DNA from: Candidatus Woesearchaeota archaeon
Lineage (GTDB): Archaea; Nanobdellota; Nanobdellia; Woesearchaeales; GW2011-AR9
Length of the DNA: 35,872 nt
Direction: 5' to 3'
Assembly: GCA_016181265.1 (NCBI GenBank)
Contig: JACOZP010000003.1
Coordinates: forward strand, 1 to 35,872
Shown here: one piece after another, positions 1 to 8,314 of the stretch
Layout: each line of letters begins with the position of its first letter
How positions within the stretch are numbered: the stretch's first letter is position 1
Made by a program: the position numbers and the translations under genes
The notes under the pieces: generated by a model
Told to the model about the DNA's origin: nothing
Seen by the model: the letters and a program-made list of their open reading frames with translations, nothing else
The model's database searches: none

Positions 1-59
1 TCTGCTTTCGCCCACTGTTTCTGCCATTTCGTTTGGATTTTCGTCCAGTCGAGGGTCAT
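1..59 (-). CDS. leuS: Leucyl-tRNA synthetase, N-terminal fragment (gene runs off the window)
   Basis: The minus strand from the ATG at 59 reads MTLDWTKIQTKWQKQW and stays open to the window edge, giving only 19 codons. The W-x-KI-x-x-KWQ-x-xW pattern is the usual N-terminus of archaeal/eukaryal-type leucyl-tRNA synthetases, which charge tRNA-Leu in the cytoplasm. A TATA-like CCTTTAAAAAC at 81-91 sits about 27 nt upstream of the ATG, matching the leaderless promoters elsewhere in the window and supporting this as a true start. Catalytic motifs lie outside the window. Another class Ia synthetase (Val or Ile) is the main alternative. Confidence 0.6.
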   Translation of the reverse strand, partial: MTLDWTKIQTKWQKQWAKA

Positions 60-80
60 GTACTGCTTGAGGCACAGCTT

Positions 81-91
81 GTTTTTAAAGG
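81..91 (-). promoter_or_regulatory. TATA box of the leuS-like gene
   Basis: CCTTTAAAAAC on the minus strand is centred about 27 nt upstream of the ATG at 59, which predicts a leaderless or near-leaderless transcript. Confidence 0.5.
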
Positions 92-162
92 TTACGTGAA
101 CTAAACTTCCATTTTATACCTGCATTTTATTATTCTCTACATGAATCAAAAATAGAGGGATG

Positions 163-172
163 TTTTTTAAAC
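163..172 (+). promoter_or_regulatory. TATA box of the caspase-like gene
   Basis: TTTTTTAAAC is centred about 31 nt upstream of the ATG at 199. An AGGAGA at 191-196 is too close to that ATG to be an ideal Shine-Dalgarno site. Confidence 0.4.
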
Positions 173-198
173 AAATCCCCAAATCTCGCTAGGAGAAA

Positions 199-1065
199 AT
201 GGGAACAACTCTATCCGATACAAAATCCGGAATTAGATACTCCAAAATGAAATCTGTTACTCTTGGTGCGCTAGCTGGTACCTTGCTCTTTGGAGGGATA
301 GCAACGGTAGCAATTCTGACAAGTACATCCCCCTATGATGTCCGCTTAATGACCTCTGAACAGGTACAGCAACGCTTTTCAGAGAGACGGGAACTGACGT
401 TTGAAGAACATCAAGAACAGCGAAAATACGCTGTCATTATCAATGGGGATACTTCTGCTCTTCACAAAGGGAACGTCACAGAGGCTTACCATACTTTACG
501 AGCAGTAGGATACGCTGATGAAAATATTTTCCTTTTTACCAGTAACTTTCCGCGTGGCAGTGACTTTTCTTCAATCACGACTCTTGCTACGAAAGAGAGC
601 GTCGAGCTTGTCTTAACTCGTCTAGAAGACATTGTTGATGAAAATGATACTCTTCTCGTTTATACTACGGGGCATGGTAATAAAGACAAGAACGGAACAA
701 CGGTCGTCTTGGATGATGCAGAGCTCTCTGCAGATCGTCTTCGGGAATTGATAGAAAACACAAGAGCAGGAAAATATATCGTTGTTGCTGATCAATGTTT
801 TTCTGGTGGTATCGTCGCTGCCGTTTCTTCGATAGAGGGAGAAGTTGCTGCGTATTCAAGCACCGATGCAGACCATACCACCTATTGTAAGAGCTTCGCC
901 CGTCCTTTCTGGGAAAGTTTTAAAGACAGTAGTGCGGATAGTGATGGGGACGGAACCGTCGAGTTAGAAGAGGCATTTGACCATGCTGCTCACTCTCACC
1001 TAAATAAAGACGAAGAAGGTTCTCCTCAAAAGTTCCGTTCTCCTGGAGCACCAAACGAATTATAA
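199..1065 (+). CDS. Membrane-anchored caspase-like (clan CD) cysteine protease with EF-hand loop
   Basis: This is a 288-residue protein. Residues about 20-42 form one hydrophobic segment after a short polar N-terminus, so the rest is probably outside the membrane. Residues about 75-235 look like a clan CD (C13/C14, legumain/caspase) peptidase: a hydrophobic strand ends in TTGHG with His159, and a second ends in VVADQCFSGG with Cys200, the expected catalytic dyad. Residues 247-258 (DSDGDGTVELEE) match a canonical EF-hand calcium loop, with ligands at positions 1, 3, 5, 7, 9 and 12. The TATA position favours the ATG at 199; an ATG at 247 just before the hydrophobic segment is possible. The substrate is unknown. 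The convergent neighbour is a secreted VWA/MopE lipoprotein, but no operon links them. Confidence 0.75.
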   Translation: MGTTLSDTKSGIRYSKMKSVTLGALAGTLLFGGIATVAILTSTSPYDVRLMTSEQVQQRFSERRELTFEEHQEQRKYAVIINGDTSALHKGNVTEAYHTLRAVGYADENIFLFTSNFPRGSDFSSITTLATKESVELVLTRLEDIVDENDTLLVYTTGHGNKDKNGTTVVLDDAELSADRLRELIENTRAGKYIVVADQCFSGGIVAAVSSIEGEVAAYSSTDADHTTYCKSFARPFWESFKDSSADSDGDGTVELEEAFDHAAHSHLNKDEEGSPQKFRSPGAPNEL

Positions 1066-1086
1066 CCTGAGATTGAAGATACGTTC

Positions 1087-2493
1087 CTACTTCTGACATT
1101 CATCCACATACTCCCACTTGTGATCTTGGCTGCAGATAGAATATGTATAACTATCCGGCGCCAGCAAACTCAAAATTGTATCCAATACTGCTTCATCATC
1201 GGCCGCTTCCAGATGCTGGCCAAGATCTTTCGTCAAATCATCGTATTGAAAAAGAGAACTATAAAAGAATGGATAGCTATATACCTGTACGGCACTCAGA
1301 TAGATTCCTTTTCCCTGAAGCGCAGTTTTGACTTCTTCCAGGGTATATTCCGTCGTGGAATCATAATCTCCTCCCAAAACATCAAAATTAGAATCACTGA
1401 CTAGGATCGCATGATAATTTCCCGAAGCCGGCCAAGGAAAAGTTTGAGCTGCATCCATCAATGCATTGAGATGTCCTTCTGGTGAGCTGATATTCTTATA
1501 GCTAGCAACCCATTCTTTAAACTGTACCTCATCTACAGCGATCCCATAAGGTGTCTCTTGCACATAATCTCGAAACAAGATCATTCCCAATTCTCCCGCA
1601 ACATTATCTTTCTCGTGCGCATCGGCGAACTGTGTAAGCGCATCGCGCACAGCTGCCGTCGCCTCGCTTGTGCTTGCAGAAGCATCTACAATAAATGTAT
1701 AATGCGTCGGTGGACAAAGTTCTTTATCTTTGATCGCTCCCACCGGCTCGCAGCAAGTAGGATCATTCTGAACATAATCACAGATCAACGCACCGTTGAG
1801 ACACGCTTCAATTCCCGTTCCACACGCCGTCGTACAGCTTTTTTGTCCGATGTCATCGATAATTCCATTGCAATCATTGTCTTTCCCATCGCAAAATTCT
1901 GTGACGACGACTTCCATACACTGTGACCATTCACTCATTTTCCCTTCGAGACAATATTGAAATTGCAAGCCCTCGCAGAATGTAAACGAACCACCATTGC
2001 ACGGCTTGGCTATAGATGGTTGATCTTCATCGATCAGGAGATCACAATCATTATCCAACCCATCACAGATATCAGTCGCGTAAGGATGCACGGCTCCATT
2101 GTCATCCCATCCGTCGCAATCAAGGAGAGGAAACTTTGTTCCGGTCTTTGCCTGTAATTGAGTCGCTGTAATGTATACCTTGCCATCATCCGGCGCTTCG
2201 CAGGAAACAGCTGCTTTAGAGAAATAACCATCTCCATCTCGATCCACCAGCCACGTTGATGGCGGAAAACCACTTTCGCAGGCATACGTCGGGGGGGTCA
2301 TTATCACTTCTTCATCATGCGTTGTGGTTTCTGTAACTCCTTCCAGTGTATCCTGAGCATGATCTTCAGAGACGATAGCATCAAGAGTACTGTCCGGAGA
2401 AATGGTAGCACTTGATGTATTATTCTCGCCAGAACAGGAATAGAGACTTACCAGTGCTCCGGTTGCCAAAAAGAATCGTTTGAGAACGTTCAT
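1087..2493 (-). CDS. Secreted lipoprotein with MopE-type motifs and a VWA domain
   Basis: This is a 468-residue protein from the ATG at 2493. That start is preferred over an upstream one because a TATA box lies 28 nt before it. Residues 1-20 look like a lipoprotein signal ending SLYSC, with Cys20 the likely lipidation site. A Ser/Thr/Asp-rich spacer follows. Cys-rich motifs at about 127-156 and 199-214 contain CDGLDNDCD and CDGKDNDCN, the signature of MopE-like metal-binding repeats best known from bacteria such as myxobacteria. Residues about 265-450 form a von Willebrand A-type domain whose MIDAS begins DASAS (270-274). A Cys-rich tail ends the protein. The likely role is surface adhesion or metal-dependent binding. 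Bacterial origin by transfer is an inference. Confidence 0.75.
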   Translation of the reverse strand: MNVLKRFFLATGALVSLYSCSGENNTSSATISPDSTLDAIVSEDHAQDTLEGVTETTTHDEEVIMTPPTYACESGFPPSTWLVDRDGDGYFSKAAVSCEAPDDGKVYITATQLQAKTGTKFPLLDCDGWDDNGAVHPYATDICDGLDNDCDLLIDEDQPSIAKPCNGGSFTFCEGLQFQYCLEGKMSEWSQCMEVVVTEFCDGKDNDCNGIIDDIGQKSCTTACGTGIEACLNGALICDYVQNDPTCCEPVGAIKDKELCPPTHYTFIVDASASTSEATAAVRDALTQFADAHEKDNVAGELGMILFRDYVQETPYGIAVDEVQFKEWVASYKNISSPEGHLNALMDAAQTFPWPASGNYHAILVSDSNFDVLGGDYDSTTEYTLEEVKTALQGKGIYLSAVQVYSYPFFYSSLFQYDDLTKDLGQHLEAADDEAVLDTILSLLAPDSYTYSICSQDHKWEYVDECQK

Positions 2494-2514
2494 CAGGCGA
2501 TTGCCGTAGAAATC

Positions 2515-2528
2515 GTTTATAAATTTTA
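2515..2528 (-). promoter_or_regulatory. TATA box of the MopE/VWA lipoprotein gene
   Basis: AATTTATAAACG on the minus strand is centred about 28 nt upstream of the ATG at 2493. It lies inside the longest possible reading frame, which is why the shorter start was chosen. Confidence 0.55.
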
Positions 2529-2556
2529 TTGACAAAAGTTAAGGCGAGCTGAATAA

Positions 2557-4767
2557 TTACATCACTCCTTTCACTAGATTTCCAATCGTCACACCGAATT
2601 TAAACTCTTTCACCGATACTGCTTCCCCATGTAATAGTTTCTTATACAACGACACTAACGCAAAAACATCTTTCTCCGTATCGAGGAATAGCTGGGTTAT
2701 TCCTGCTTTCATAACTTCCGGCGTATGCTGCAGCGTTCCGATCGCTTTGGAATAGAGCATCTCTGTCGCCCCCGTACTCGTCTTACGCAACCTGAATGTA
2801 TATTCTTTCTTGTCGGTCAATGCAGAAACATCAAACGTTTCTTTAAAAGTCATTACTGCGGGATAACCGTGGGCGTAAAATATCAACTTTTCTTTATCCT
2901 GAAATCCCTGCAATTCTTTTAAGCTCAATTCGATTGATGCCACAGCAGGATGACCATAATGTTGTAGTTGATGATCATTAAAGATATTCATTTGATAACC
3001 CAATACCGTCGGAATATTCAAACCCATGCCTAACACGCCGGCATTGTTCACCATGACTCCCGTTGGTTTTGTCCTTTCCACCACTTTGCGCAGCCGCTCA
3101 ATATCTTTATCGACCATAACCATCGGTGTGTGCAAGAACAGTTTTTTACCTGCCAGTTTCATCGCCTCACTAAGATCTTCCGCGAAGGCATCATAATAAA
3201 TAACATCTGCTCCTGCTTCTAGCGCTTCACGTGCTCCCTTTAATGAATAGACTCTCACGTGAATTTTTTTCTCGCTGTTCTCTGTTTTTGGATATGTTGG
3301 TGGAGAAATGGTCTGCTTCTCGGTTTTAATCGGACAGAGAACATCTAATAACTTTTGTTCCAGTTCTTTTCGAAAAATCGTGATTGCGCTTTTAGCGATA
3401 AACGAATTGTCTGTTATTACGTTTATCTCTTTCCATTCAAAGATTTCACTCCGCCACTTTTCCAACTCTTTTGTCAATACTTCCGCAGTCATCGGATGTT
3501 TCTGCGGCGTTGTCGCCATTGTCGGCAGGGTAAGATCTAGCTCTTTTTCCCTTGTTATCAGTTTTATGTTCGGCTCCACTCCTTCATTCACCGTCATCAA
3601 TACTGAAACTGGAATCTTCCGGCTTACACTGAGAGGATCCTGCCCTTTATTTCTCGTCATCAGATAAACCTTTGATCCATTTTTGAAGCCATCCATCGCT
3701 AATCGTATGGATTGTCCTTTCTCTGCTCTGCTCACCCGTTCGTCATGAACATAGATCGCTCTAACATAGTCCCCCACCCTATTCCCTTTTTCAATAATTC
3801 CTACTCCGTCGTGGACTTCTAAATCTCCTTCGAGCTGCAGCACTCCATTACGCACTGTTCCCAAATAGATCCCTCGTTTAGATGAGTACGTTGGGTCGAC
3901 GATTTTCTTTTCATCGTTAAAATAACCAGAAGTAAACTCGCGATTGAACGCCAATTTCAATTCGTTCATCTTCTCTTCGCTAACTACTTCTTCTCTTCCC
4001 CTAATCAGCGCATCAATCTGCTCTCGATATGCTCTTGTCGTCGCCGCGACATATTCCGCCGGTTTCATGCGTCCTTCAATTTTTACCGTCGTCGCACCGC
4101 TCTCCACCACATCGTTCATATTTCGGATCATACACAGGTCTTTTGCCGAAAGAAGATATTGGTCTCCATTGTATTGCTTACGGCAGGAGCTAGCACACAT
4201 CCCTCTATTTCCCGAGCGTTCCCCGATCAGAGAAGAGATCAAGCATTGCCCTGAATAAGAAATACAGAGATGGCCATGCACAAATACTTCCAGACGCGCT
4301 TTTGTCTTTTCATAAATCTCCTTTACCTCTTTTTTTGTCAATTCTCGTGCCAGAACAAATTGATCCACGTATTTCTGCCAGTATGTTACTGCTGCCGCAT
4401 TCATGATTGTCGCTTGGGTAGATGCATGGATCTCCATTTCTGGAAAATACGTCTTGATCAATGGTGCAAATGTTAGATCCTGCATAATCAGAGCATCTAT
4501 CCCTAATTGCTGGGCAATGCTCACTTGATTCAGGAGGGGTACGATTTCACTATTTTTAATAAGCGTATTTAACGTTAGATATACTTTTACATTATACAGG
4601 TGTGCATATTGGACTGCTTTCTGCAATTCTTCTCTGTTAAAATTTCCCGCGAGCCGTCGTGCATTAAATAATTTCGCCCCAATATAAACGGCATCTGCGC
4701 CCTTCTGCACAGCTGCGACTAAAGCGGCGAAGCTTCCCGCTGGTGCAAGGATGGTCAGTTTACTCAT
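2557..4767 (-). CDS. Peptidase U32 family protein (RlhA/TrhP-like)
   Basis: The N-terminal half is a typical U32 TIM-barrel-like domain beginning LTILAPAGSFAALVAAVQ. Around residues 165-200 it has the family cysteine cluster LCISYSGQC ... GNRGMCASSCRKQY, four Cys thought to bind an iron-sulfur cluster. Characterised U32 members (RlhA, TrhP) hydroxylate 23S rRNA or tRNA nucleotides together with prephenate-derived chemistry, so the historic peptidase name is probably misleading here. The last 230 residues repeat a degenerate U32-like barrel segment. At 736 residues it is longer than most relatives. The ATG at 4767 has a TATA box 27 nt upstream; a TTG at 4773 is less likely. The substrate RNA cannot be told from sequence. 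Confidence 0.85.
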   Translation of the reverse strand: MSKLTILAPAGSFAALVAAVQKGADAVYIGAKLFNARRLAGNFNREELQKAVQYAHLYNVKVYLTLNTLIKNSEIVPLLNQVSIAQQLGIDALIMQDLTFAPLIKTYFPEMEIHASTQATIMNAAAVTYWQKYVDQFVLARELTKKEVKEIYEKTKARLEVFVHGHLCISYSGQCLISSLIGERSGNRGMCASSCRKQYNGDQYLLSAKDLCMIRNMNDVVESGATTVKIEGRMKPAEYVAATTRAYREQIDALIRGREEVVSEEKMNELKLAFNREFTSGYFNDEKKIVDPTYSSKRGIYLGTVRNGVLQLEGDLEVHDGVGIIEKGNRVGDYVRAIYVHDERVSRAEKGQSIRLAMDGFKNGSKVYLMTRNKGQDPLSVSRKIPVSVLMTVNEGVEPNIKLITREKELDLTLPTMATTPQKHPMTAEVLTKELEKWRSEIFEWKEINVITDNSFIAKSAITIFRKELEQKLLDVLCPIKTEKQTISPPTYPKTENSEKKIHVRVYSLKGAREALEAGADVIYYDAFAEDLSEAMKLAGKKLFLHTPMVMVDKDIERLRKVVERTKPTGVMVNNAGVLGMGLNIPTVLGYQMNIFNDHQLQHYGHPAVASIELSLKELQGFQDKEKLIFYAHGYPAVMTFKETFDVSALTDKKEYTFRLRKTSTGATEMLYSKAIGTLQHTPEVMKAGITQLFLDTEKDVFALVSLYKKLLHGEAVSVKEFKFGVTIGNLVKGVM

Positions 4768-4786
4768 TTTCAAGCCTATTCCTCAT

Positions 4787-4800
4787 GTTTTTAATAAACT
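4787..4800 (-). promoter_or_regulatory. TATA box of the U32 gene
   Basis: AGTTTATTAAAAAC on the minus strand is centred about 27 nt upstream of the ATG at 4767. Confidence 0.45.
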
Positions 4801-4838
4801 TTTAGCTGAATAATGGTCGGATGATTGTCAACACCAAA

Positions 4839-4847
4839 TTTATATAT
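4839..4847 (+). promoter_or_regulatory. TATA box of polX
   Basis: TTTATATAT is centred about 30 nt upstream of the polX ATG at 4874, so the message is likely leaderless. It lies back to back with the U32 promoter in a 106-nt divergent spacer. Confidence 0.55.
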
Positions 4848-4873
4848 CTGCTAATTTTCTTACTTTTAGATAG

Positions 4874-6583
4874 ATGAAAAACGGAGAAGTCGCTAAAATT
4901 TTGTATAACATCGCCGACATCTTAGAACTCCAGAACGTGCAATGGAAGCCGCAGGCGTACCGGAAAGCAGCACAAGCCATCGAATCGTTATCCGAAGATA
5001 TTGAAGATATTTGGCAGCGCGGCGAATTGGAAGAAATTCCCGGGGTCGGTGAGCATATCGCTGCGAAGGTCGAAGAATTCCTCAAGACGGGCAAATTACC
5101 TTATTATGAAAAACTAAAAAAGGAAGTCAAGATCAATCTTGAAGAGTTGAATCAGATCCCTTCCCTTGGTCCGAAAAAAATAAAACTTCTTTATCGGAAA
5201 TTAAACGTCAAAGACATCAAAGGTCTAGAAGAAGCGATTCAGAAACATAACGTGCAAAAGCTTGCTGGCTTTGGTGAAAAGACCGAGAAAACTCTTCTCG
5301 AAGGGATCCAATTCGTCAAGACAAAACCACAGCGGTTTCTGTATGTCTCGGCGCTGCCTATCGTCAATTCAATCCTCAAAACATTCCGTGCTTATCCTTT
5401 CATCCATCAGATGGAAGTCGCTGGCTCGTTCCGTCGAGGCAAAGAAACAGTTGGTGATCTTGATTTTCTTGCCGTCTCCGCGCAGCCAGAGAAGGTTATG
5501 CATCAATTCACTACGATGAAAGATGTCAAAGAGGTTCTCGCTAAAGGAACGACAAAAAGCTCCGTCCGTCTGAGTAATGGTCTGCAGATCGATCTCCGCG
5601 TTGTAAATGATAAAGAGTTTGGCTCGGCGATGAATTATTTTATCGGCAGCAAAGAACATAACGTCGAGCTCCGCAAACTGGCGTTGAGTAAAGGCTATAC
5701 ACTTAGCGAATACGGCTTATTTACCGTCAAAGGAAAGAAGTGGATCACCGGCAAGACTGAGAGTGAAATCTATCAGAAATTAGGCTTGCAATTCATCGAG
5801 CCAGAACTACGTGAGAATCATGGTGAGATTGCTGCTGCGCAAAAGAAAAAGTTGCCAGATCTGATTTCCTCCAAAGATGTTCATGGCATTTTTCATAATC
5901 ATTCCACTTGGAGTGATGGTTCTAACTCTCTCCTGGAAATGGCGCAGAAAGCAGAAGAATTAGAGTTAAAATTCATCTCATTTAACGATCATTTCGGCCC
6001 GGTTGGCATCACAAAACCGTTGACCGAGAAACGTCTTACTGGCTATCTCCACGAAATTGAGAAAGTGCGCAAGAAAGTGGGCATCCGTGTTTTTTCTGGC
6101 GTTGAGATAGATATTCTGAAAGACGGCACACTGCCGCTTCCGGCGAAGAGGTTGAAAGAATTAGATGTCGTCATCGCTTCTGTTCATCTCGCGACAAAAA
6201 TGTCTGCTGTAGAAATGACGAAACGCGTCTGTTCTGTGATGGAGAAATACCCGATCGATATTCTTGGCCATCCAACGGATCGTGTTCTTAATGAACGTCC
6301 CCCGATTAATTTGAATTTGGATGTTGTATTTGAGACGGCGAAGAAACATAATATTTTCTTGGAAATCAATGGTTCTCCTTCACGGATGGATCTTCCTGGT
6401 GAGCACGTTAAGAATGCTCGCGATCTTGGCTGTCAATTTGCGCTGAGTGCCGATGCACACGCCATTGGACATTTGCCTTATTACTCTCTTGGCGTAAATA
6501 TGGCGCGGCGTGGCTGGTTGGAGAAGAAAGATGTATTAAATTGCTGGACATTGTCCAAGATTGAGAATGCATTGAAGAAATGA
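4874..6583 (+). CDS. polX: DNA polymerase X with C-terminal PHP domain
   Basis: This is 569 residues, the normal length for bacterial/archaeal PolX, a repair polymerase for gap filling. Residues 1-150 carry helix-hairpin-helix DNA-binding segments (IPGVGEHIA, IPSLGPKKI, LAGFGEKTE). The nucleotidyltransferase core has GSFRRGKETVGDLDFL at about 182-197 with its two metal Asp residues, and the third Asp in QIDLRVV. From about 336 a PHP phosphoesterase domain follows, with HNHSTWSDG, NDHF, GVEID, SVH, GHPT and ADAH, a complete-looking metal ligand set usually linked to 3'-5' exonuclease or AP-endonuclease activity. The start is supported by a TATA box 30 nt upstream. Nothing is missing. Confidence 0.95.
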   Translation: MKNGEVAKILYNIADILELQNVQWKPQAYRKAAQAIESLSEDIEDIWQRGELEEIPGVGEHIAAKVEEFLKTGKLPYYEKLKKEVKINLEELNQIPSLGPKKIKLLYRKLNVKDIKGLEEAIQKHNVQKLAGFGEKTEKTLLEGIQFVKTKPQRFLYVSALPIVNSILKTFRAYPFIHQMEVAGSFRRGKETVGDLDFLAVSAQPEKVMHQFTTMKDVKEVLAKGTTKSSVRLSNGLQIDLRVVNDKEFGSAMNYFIGSKEHNVELRKLALSKGYTLSEYGLFTVKGKKWITGKTESEIYQKLGLQFIEPELRENHGEIAAAQKKKLPDLISSKDVHGIFHNHSTWSDGSNSLLEMAQKAEELELKFISFNDHFGPVGITKPLTEKRLTGYLHEIEKVRKKVGIRVFSGVEIDILKDGTLPLPAKRLKELDVVIASVHLATKMSAVEMTKRVCSVMEKYPIDILGHPTDRVLNERPPINLNLDVVFETAKKHNIFLEINGSPSRMDLPGEHVKNARDLGCQFALSADAHAIGHLPYYSLGVNMARRGWLEKKDVLNCWTLSKIENALKK

Positions 6584-6584
6584 A

Positions 6585-6949
6585 TCAATCTTGTGATTGA
6601 AAGAGTTTTTCTAAATTCCATTCCGTATTTCTGATCTCTCCATACCGTTGGTATAGCGCTTTGATCGTATCGACGTCATTCCAATCACCTTGAGCAAGGG
6701 CAATCATTTCACGCAGGTGATCATGAGTCACTTCTCGCAATACGGGAACTTGTGTATCCAGTTTACTTTGCAACCCAACACAGAAAGCCAGCTTCATCTC
6801 TACTGCGAGTGGTTCAGTATTTTCCCTCTCTCTCTCTCTGAGAAAATCTCTCTTACCTCTTTAGAACAATGATAATTTCTCATAAATCCCACATTATTTC
6901 CAAAATAGTGATCCAGCCATCCTGCCGTTGACTCTTCGTAAGTAACCAT
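6585..6949 (-). pseudogene. Frameshifted small protein, paralogue of the 8315-8647 gene, split at a (CT)7 tract
   Basis: From the ATG at 6949 the minus strand reads 49 codons to a TAG at 6800-6802. The +1-shifted frame then runs on to 6585. Both halves match the intact paralogue at 8315-8647: ESTAGWLDHY against ESTAGMLDHF in the first, and HLREMIALAQGDWNDVDTIK against HLQEMLILGEKDWEELDTLI in the second. The switch falls at a seven-unit CT dinucleotide tract (6826-6839). Losing one unit would restore a single 120-residue frame. The downstream part alone can start at an ATG at 6797 (70 residues). It is either a decayed gene, a slippage-prone on/off gene, or a sequencing error. The function of the family is unknown. 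Confidence 0.65.
6826..6839. repeat. (CT)7 dinucleotide repeat
   Basis: Seven tandem CT units lie inside the coding region of the frameshifted gene, exactly where the reading frame changes. Confidence 0.9.
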
Positions 6950-7027
6950 TCTTTTCCCAGTGACGTTAATTCTTTTTAAATGTAACCCCTAAAAATAACT
7001 CATCAAGAAAACAAAAAAAGATTTTCT

Positions 7028-7228
7028 TCACTGATTCTTATTATTTATTCCCATAACCGTATGCAGCCAGCACCACCCGCCAAGACTCTCTAGCAGTGCG
7101 ATCCAACCCACAACAGCAATGACAATATTCACCCATTGCAACGTGTATTGCGGCGTCCAGGGACCAAGCCACCAGAAAGCAAGGGCAAAACGCAGAATTC
7201 GATCTAATTTCCCCAGATTTTGTTTCAT
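7028..7228 (-). CDS. DUF2892 (YgaP-like) small membrane protein
   Basis: This is 66 residues. It begins MKQNLGKLDRILRFALA and ends GGWCWLHTVMGIN, the classic pattern of the DUF2892 family, with a G-x-x-DR-x-LR N-terminus and a GWC-x-L-x-x-x-GI end. There are two hydrophobic segments between. In bacteria the domain occurs alone or attached to rhodanese domains, and its role is uncertain. The ATG at 7228 is chosen because GAAGGTGA lies 5 nt upstream of it as a ribosome binding site. A GTG at 7237 is the alternative. Confidence 0.8.
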   Translation of the reverse strand: MKQNLGKLDRILRFALAFWWLGPWTPQYTLQWVNIVIAVVGWIALLESLGGWCWLHTVMGINNKNQ

Positions 7229-7354
7229 GATCTTCACCTTCTTTTTCTTTCGACTTTACTGTCCTTAACCAAGAAAGCAAATGAACATAATAAACATTTC
7301 CTTCCCTAAGAAAGGAAGGTTTGGCTCTCCATGATAAAAAATCGACCCAACAGC

Positions 7355-7362
7355 TTATAAAT
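7355..7362 (+). promoter_or_regulatory. TATA box of the 7384 gene
   Basis: TTATAAAT is centred about 26 nt before the ATG at 7384. This supports that ATG over an upstream TTG at 7321. Confidence 0.6.
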
Positions 7363-7383
7363 AAACCTCTCTTTTACATCAAA

Positions 7384-7665
7384 ATGGGCATCCTCTTCAA
7401 GACATATAACGGAAAACATCAGCTACATCTCTATCAGGAGACATGGCGTTTCGCTACCAAGAAAGAATTAGATGACGTCCTCTCGTTATTCTCCCCGATG
7501 GAAATGAAGAAAATCAAGATGAAAAACGTCGGTAATTTTATGGAATTAGAATTCAGTGGTGTTATCGTTGAATGTGCTGATCTGAAAGATCTCAAGCAGA
7601 AATTTAGTCTTCTTGCGGAAATGAAAGAGAAATTTCAGAAGATGGTCGAACAGAAGAAGAAATAG
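7384..7665 (+). CDS. Small hypothetical protein
   Basis: This is 93 residues beginning MGILFKTYNGKHQLHLY. It is soluble and Lys-rich, with short strands followed by a long C-terminal helix (LKQKFSLLAEMKEKFQKMVE). I do not recognise a family. The TATA box 26 nt upstream fixes the start and implies a leaderless single-gene transcript. It lies upstream of the toxin-antitoxin pair but has a separate promoter. Confidence 0.6.
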   Translation: MGILFKTYNGKHQLHLYQETWRFATKKELDDVLSLFSPMEMKKIKMKNVGNFMELEFSGVIVECADLKDLKQKFSLLAEMKEKFQKMVEQKKK

Positions 7666-7713
7666 ACTCGTTTTCTCATCTCAATTCAATACCCCTACAA
7701 TTAGGGCATAAAA

Positions 7714-7721
7714 TTTATAAA
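7714..7721 (+). promoter_or_regulatory. TATA box of the toxin-antitoxin pair
   Basis: TTTATAAA is centred about 27 nt upstream of the antitoxin ATG at 7744. Confidence 0.6.
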
Positions 7722-7743
7722 CTATCGTGGCTATAGCAACCAT

Positions 7744-7953
7744 ATGCCAACCACGATTCAATTAAGTAAAGAGACGAAAGATCTTATCGGGACATTTGGT
7801 AGCAAAGAAGATACATACGAAGATATTATCAAACGAATGTATTCCCTTGCTGTCAAAGAACAGCTGAGAGAATTTTTACTCTCGTCCGAAGGAACAATTT
7901 CTTTAGGCGAAGCAAAGAAGAGACTAAATCAAAAATGGCCAAAGTCGAAATAG
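7744..7953 (+). CDS. Antitoxin of a RelE-like toxin-antitoxin pair
   Basis: This is 69 residues. The N-terminus MPTTIQLSKETKDLIGTFG, followed by a helical KEDTYEDIIKRM segment, resembles ribbon-helix-helix type archaeal antitoxins that bind their own operator. The C-terminus TISLGEAKKRLNQKW is the likely toxin-wrapping tail. It overlaps the downstream toxin gene by 19 nt, the usual order for such pairs, and a TATA box lies 27 nt upstream of the ATG. The call rests on size, order and partner. No specific subfamily is certain. Confidence 0.7.
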   Translation: MPTTIQLSKETKDLIGTFGSKEDTYEDIIKRMYSLAVKEQLREFLLSSEGTISLGEAKKRLNQKWPKSK

Positions 7954-8276
7954 TGGAATCTTTATTTCGGCAAATAGAAGAGAAATTTAAGTCAAAAGCG
8001 CATGACATCATTGATTTACTTTATGCCCTTGAAGAGAATCCTCACAAAGGAAAAGCTCTCGGGACTGTTGGCGGCATTCTTATCAAAGAATTAAAATACG
8101 AGAATTTTCGGTTCTACTTTATCACTGATGGGTTTAAATTAAAATGTCTTGGAGAAAAAGAATTAATCGATCTTTTGCTGCGTTTTGTAAGAATGTCTGA
8201 TAAAAAACAACAGCAACAAACAATTGAGGAGATAAAACATATCCTTCGGATTATTGGTCCAAGTGGATTTCAGTGA
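7935..8276 (+). CDS. RelE/ParE-superfamily toxin
   Basis: This is 113 residues. The core segment NPHKGKALGTVGGILIKELK then YENFRFYFI fits the RelE/ParE fold, with an N-terminal helical hairpin, then strands carrying Lys/Arg residues. The tail FVRMSDKKQQQQTIEEIKHIL is typical of archaeal members of this group. RelE toxins cleave mRNA on the ribosome and ParE toxins target gyrase; which applies here cannot be told. It is translationally linked to the antitoxin by a 19-nt overlap. Confidence 0.7.
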   Translation: MAKVEIVESLFRQIEEKFKSKAHDIIDLLYALEENPHKGKALGTVGGILIKELKYENFRFYFITDGFKLKCLGEKELIDLLLRFVRMSDKKQQQQTIEEIKHILRIIGPSGFQ

Positions 8277-8314
8277 AACTTCAAAGCACATCCGAATCGA
8301 CTAATAACTAGAGT

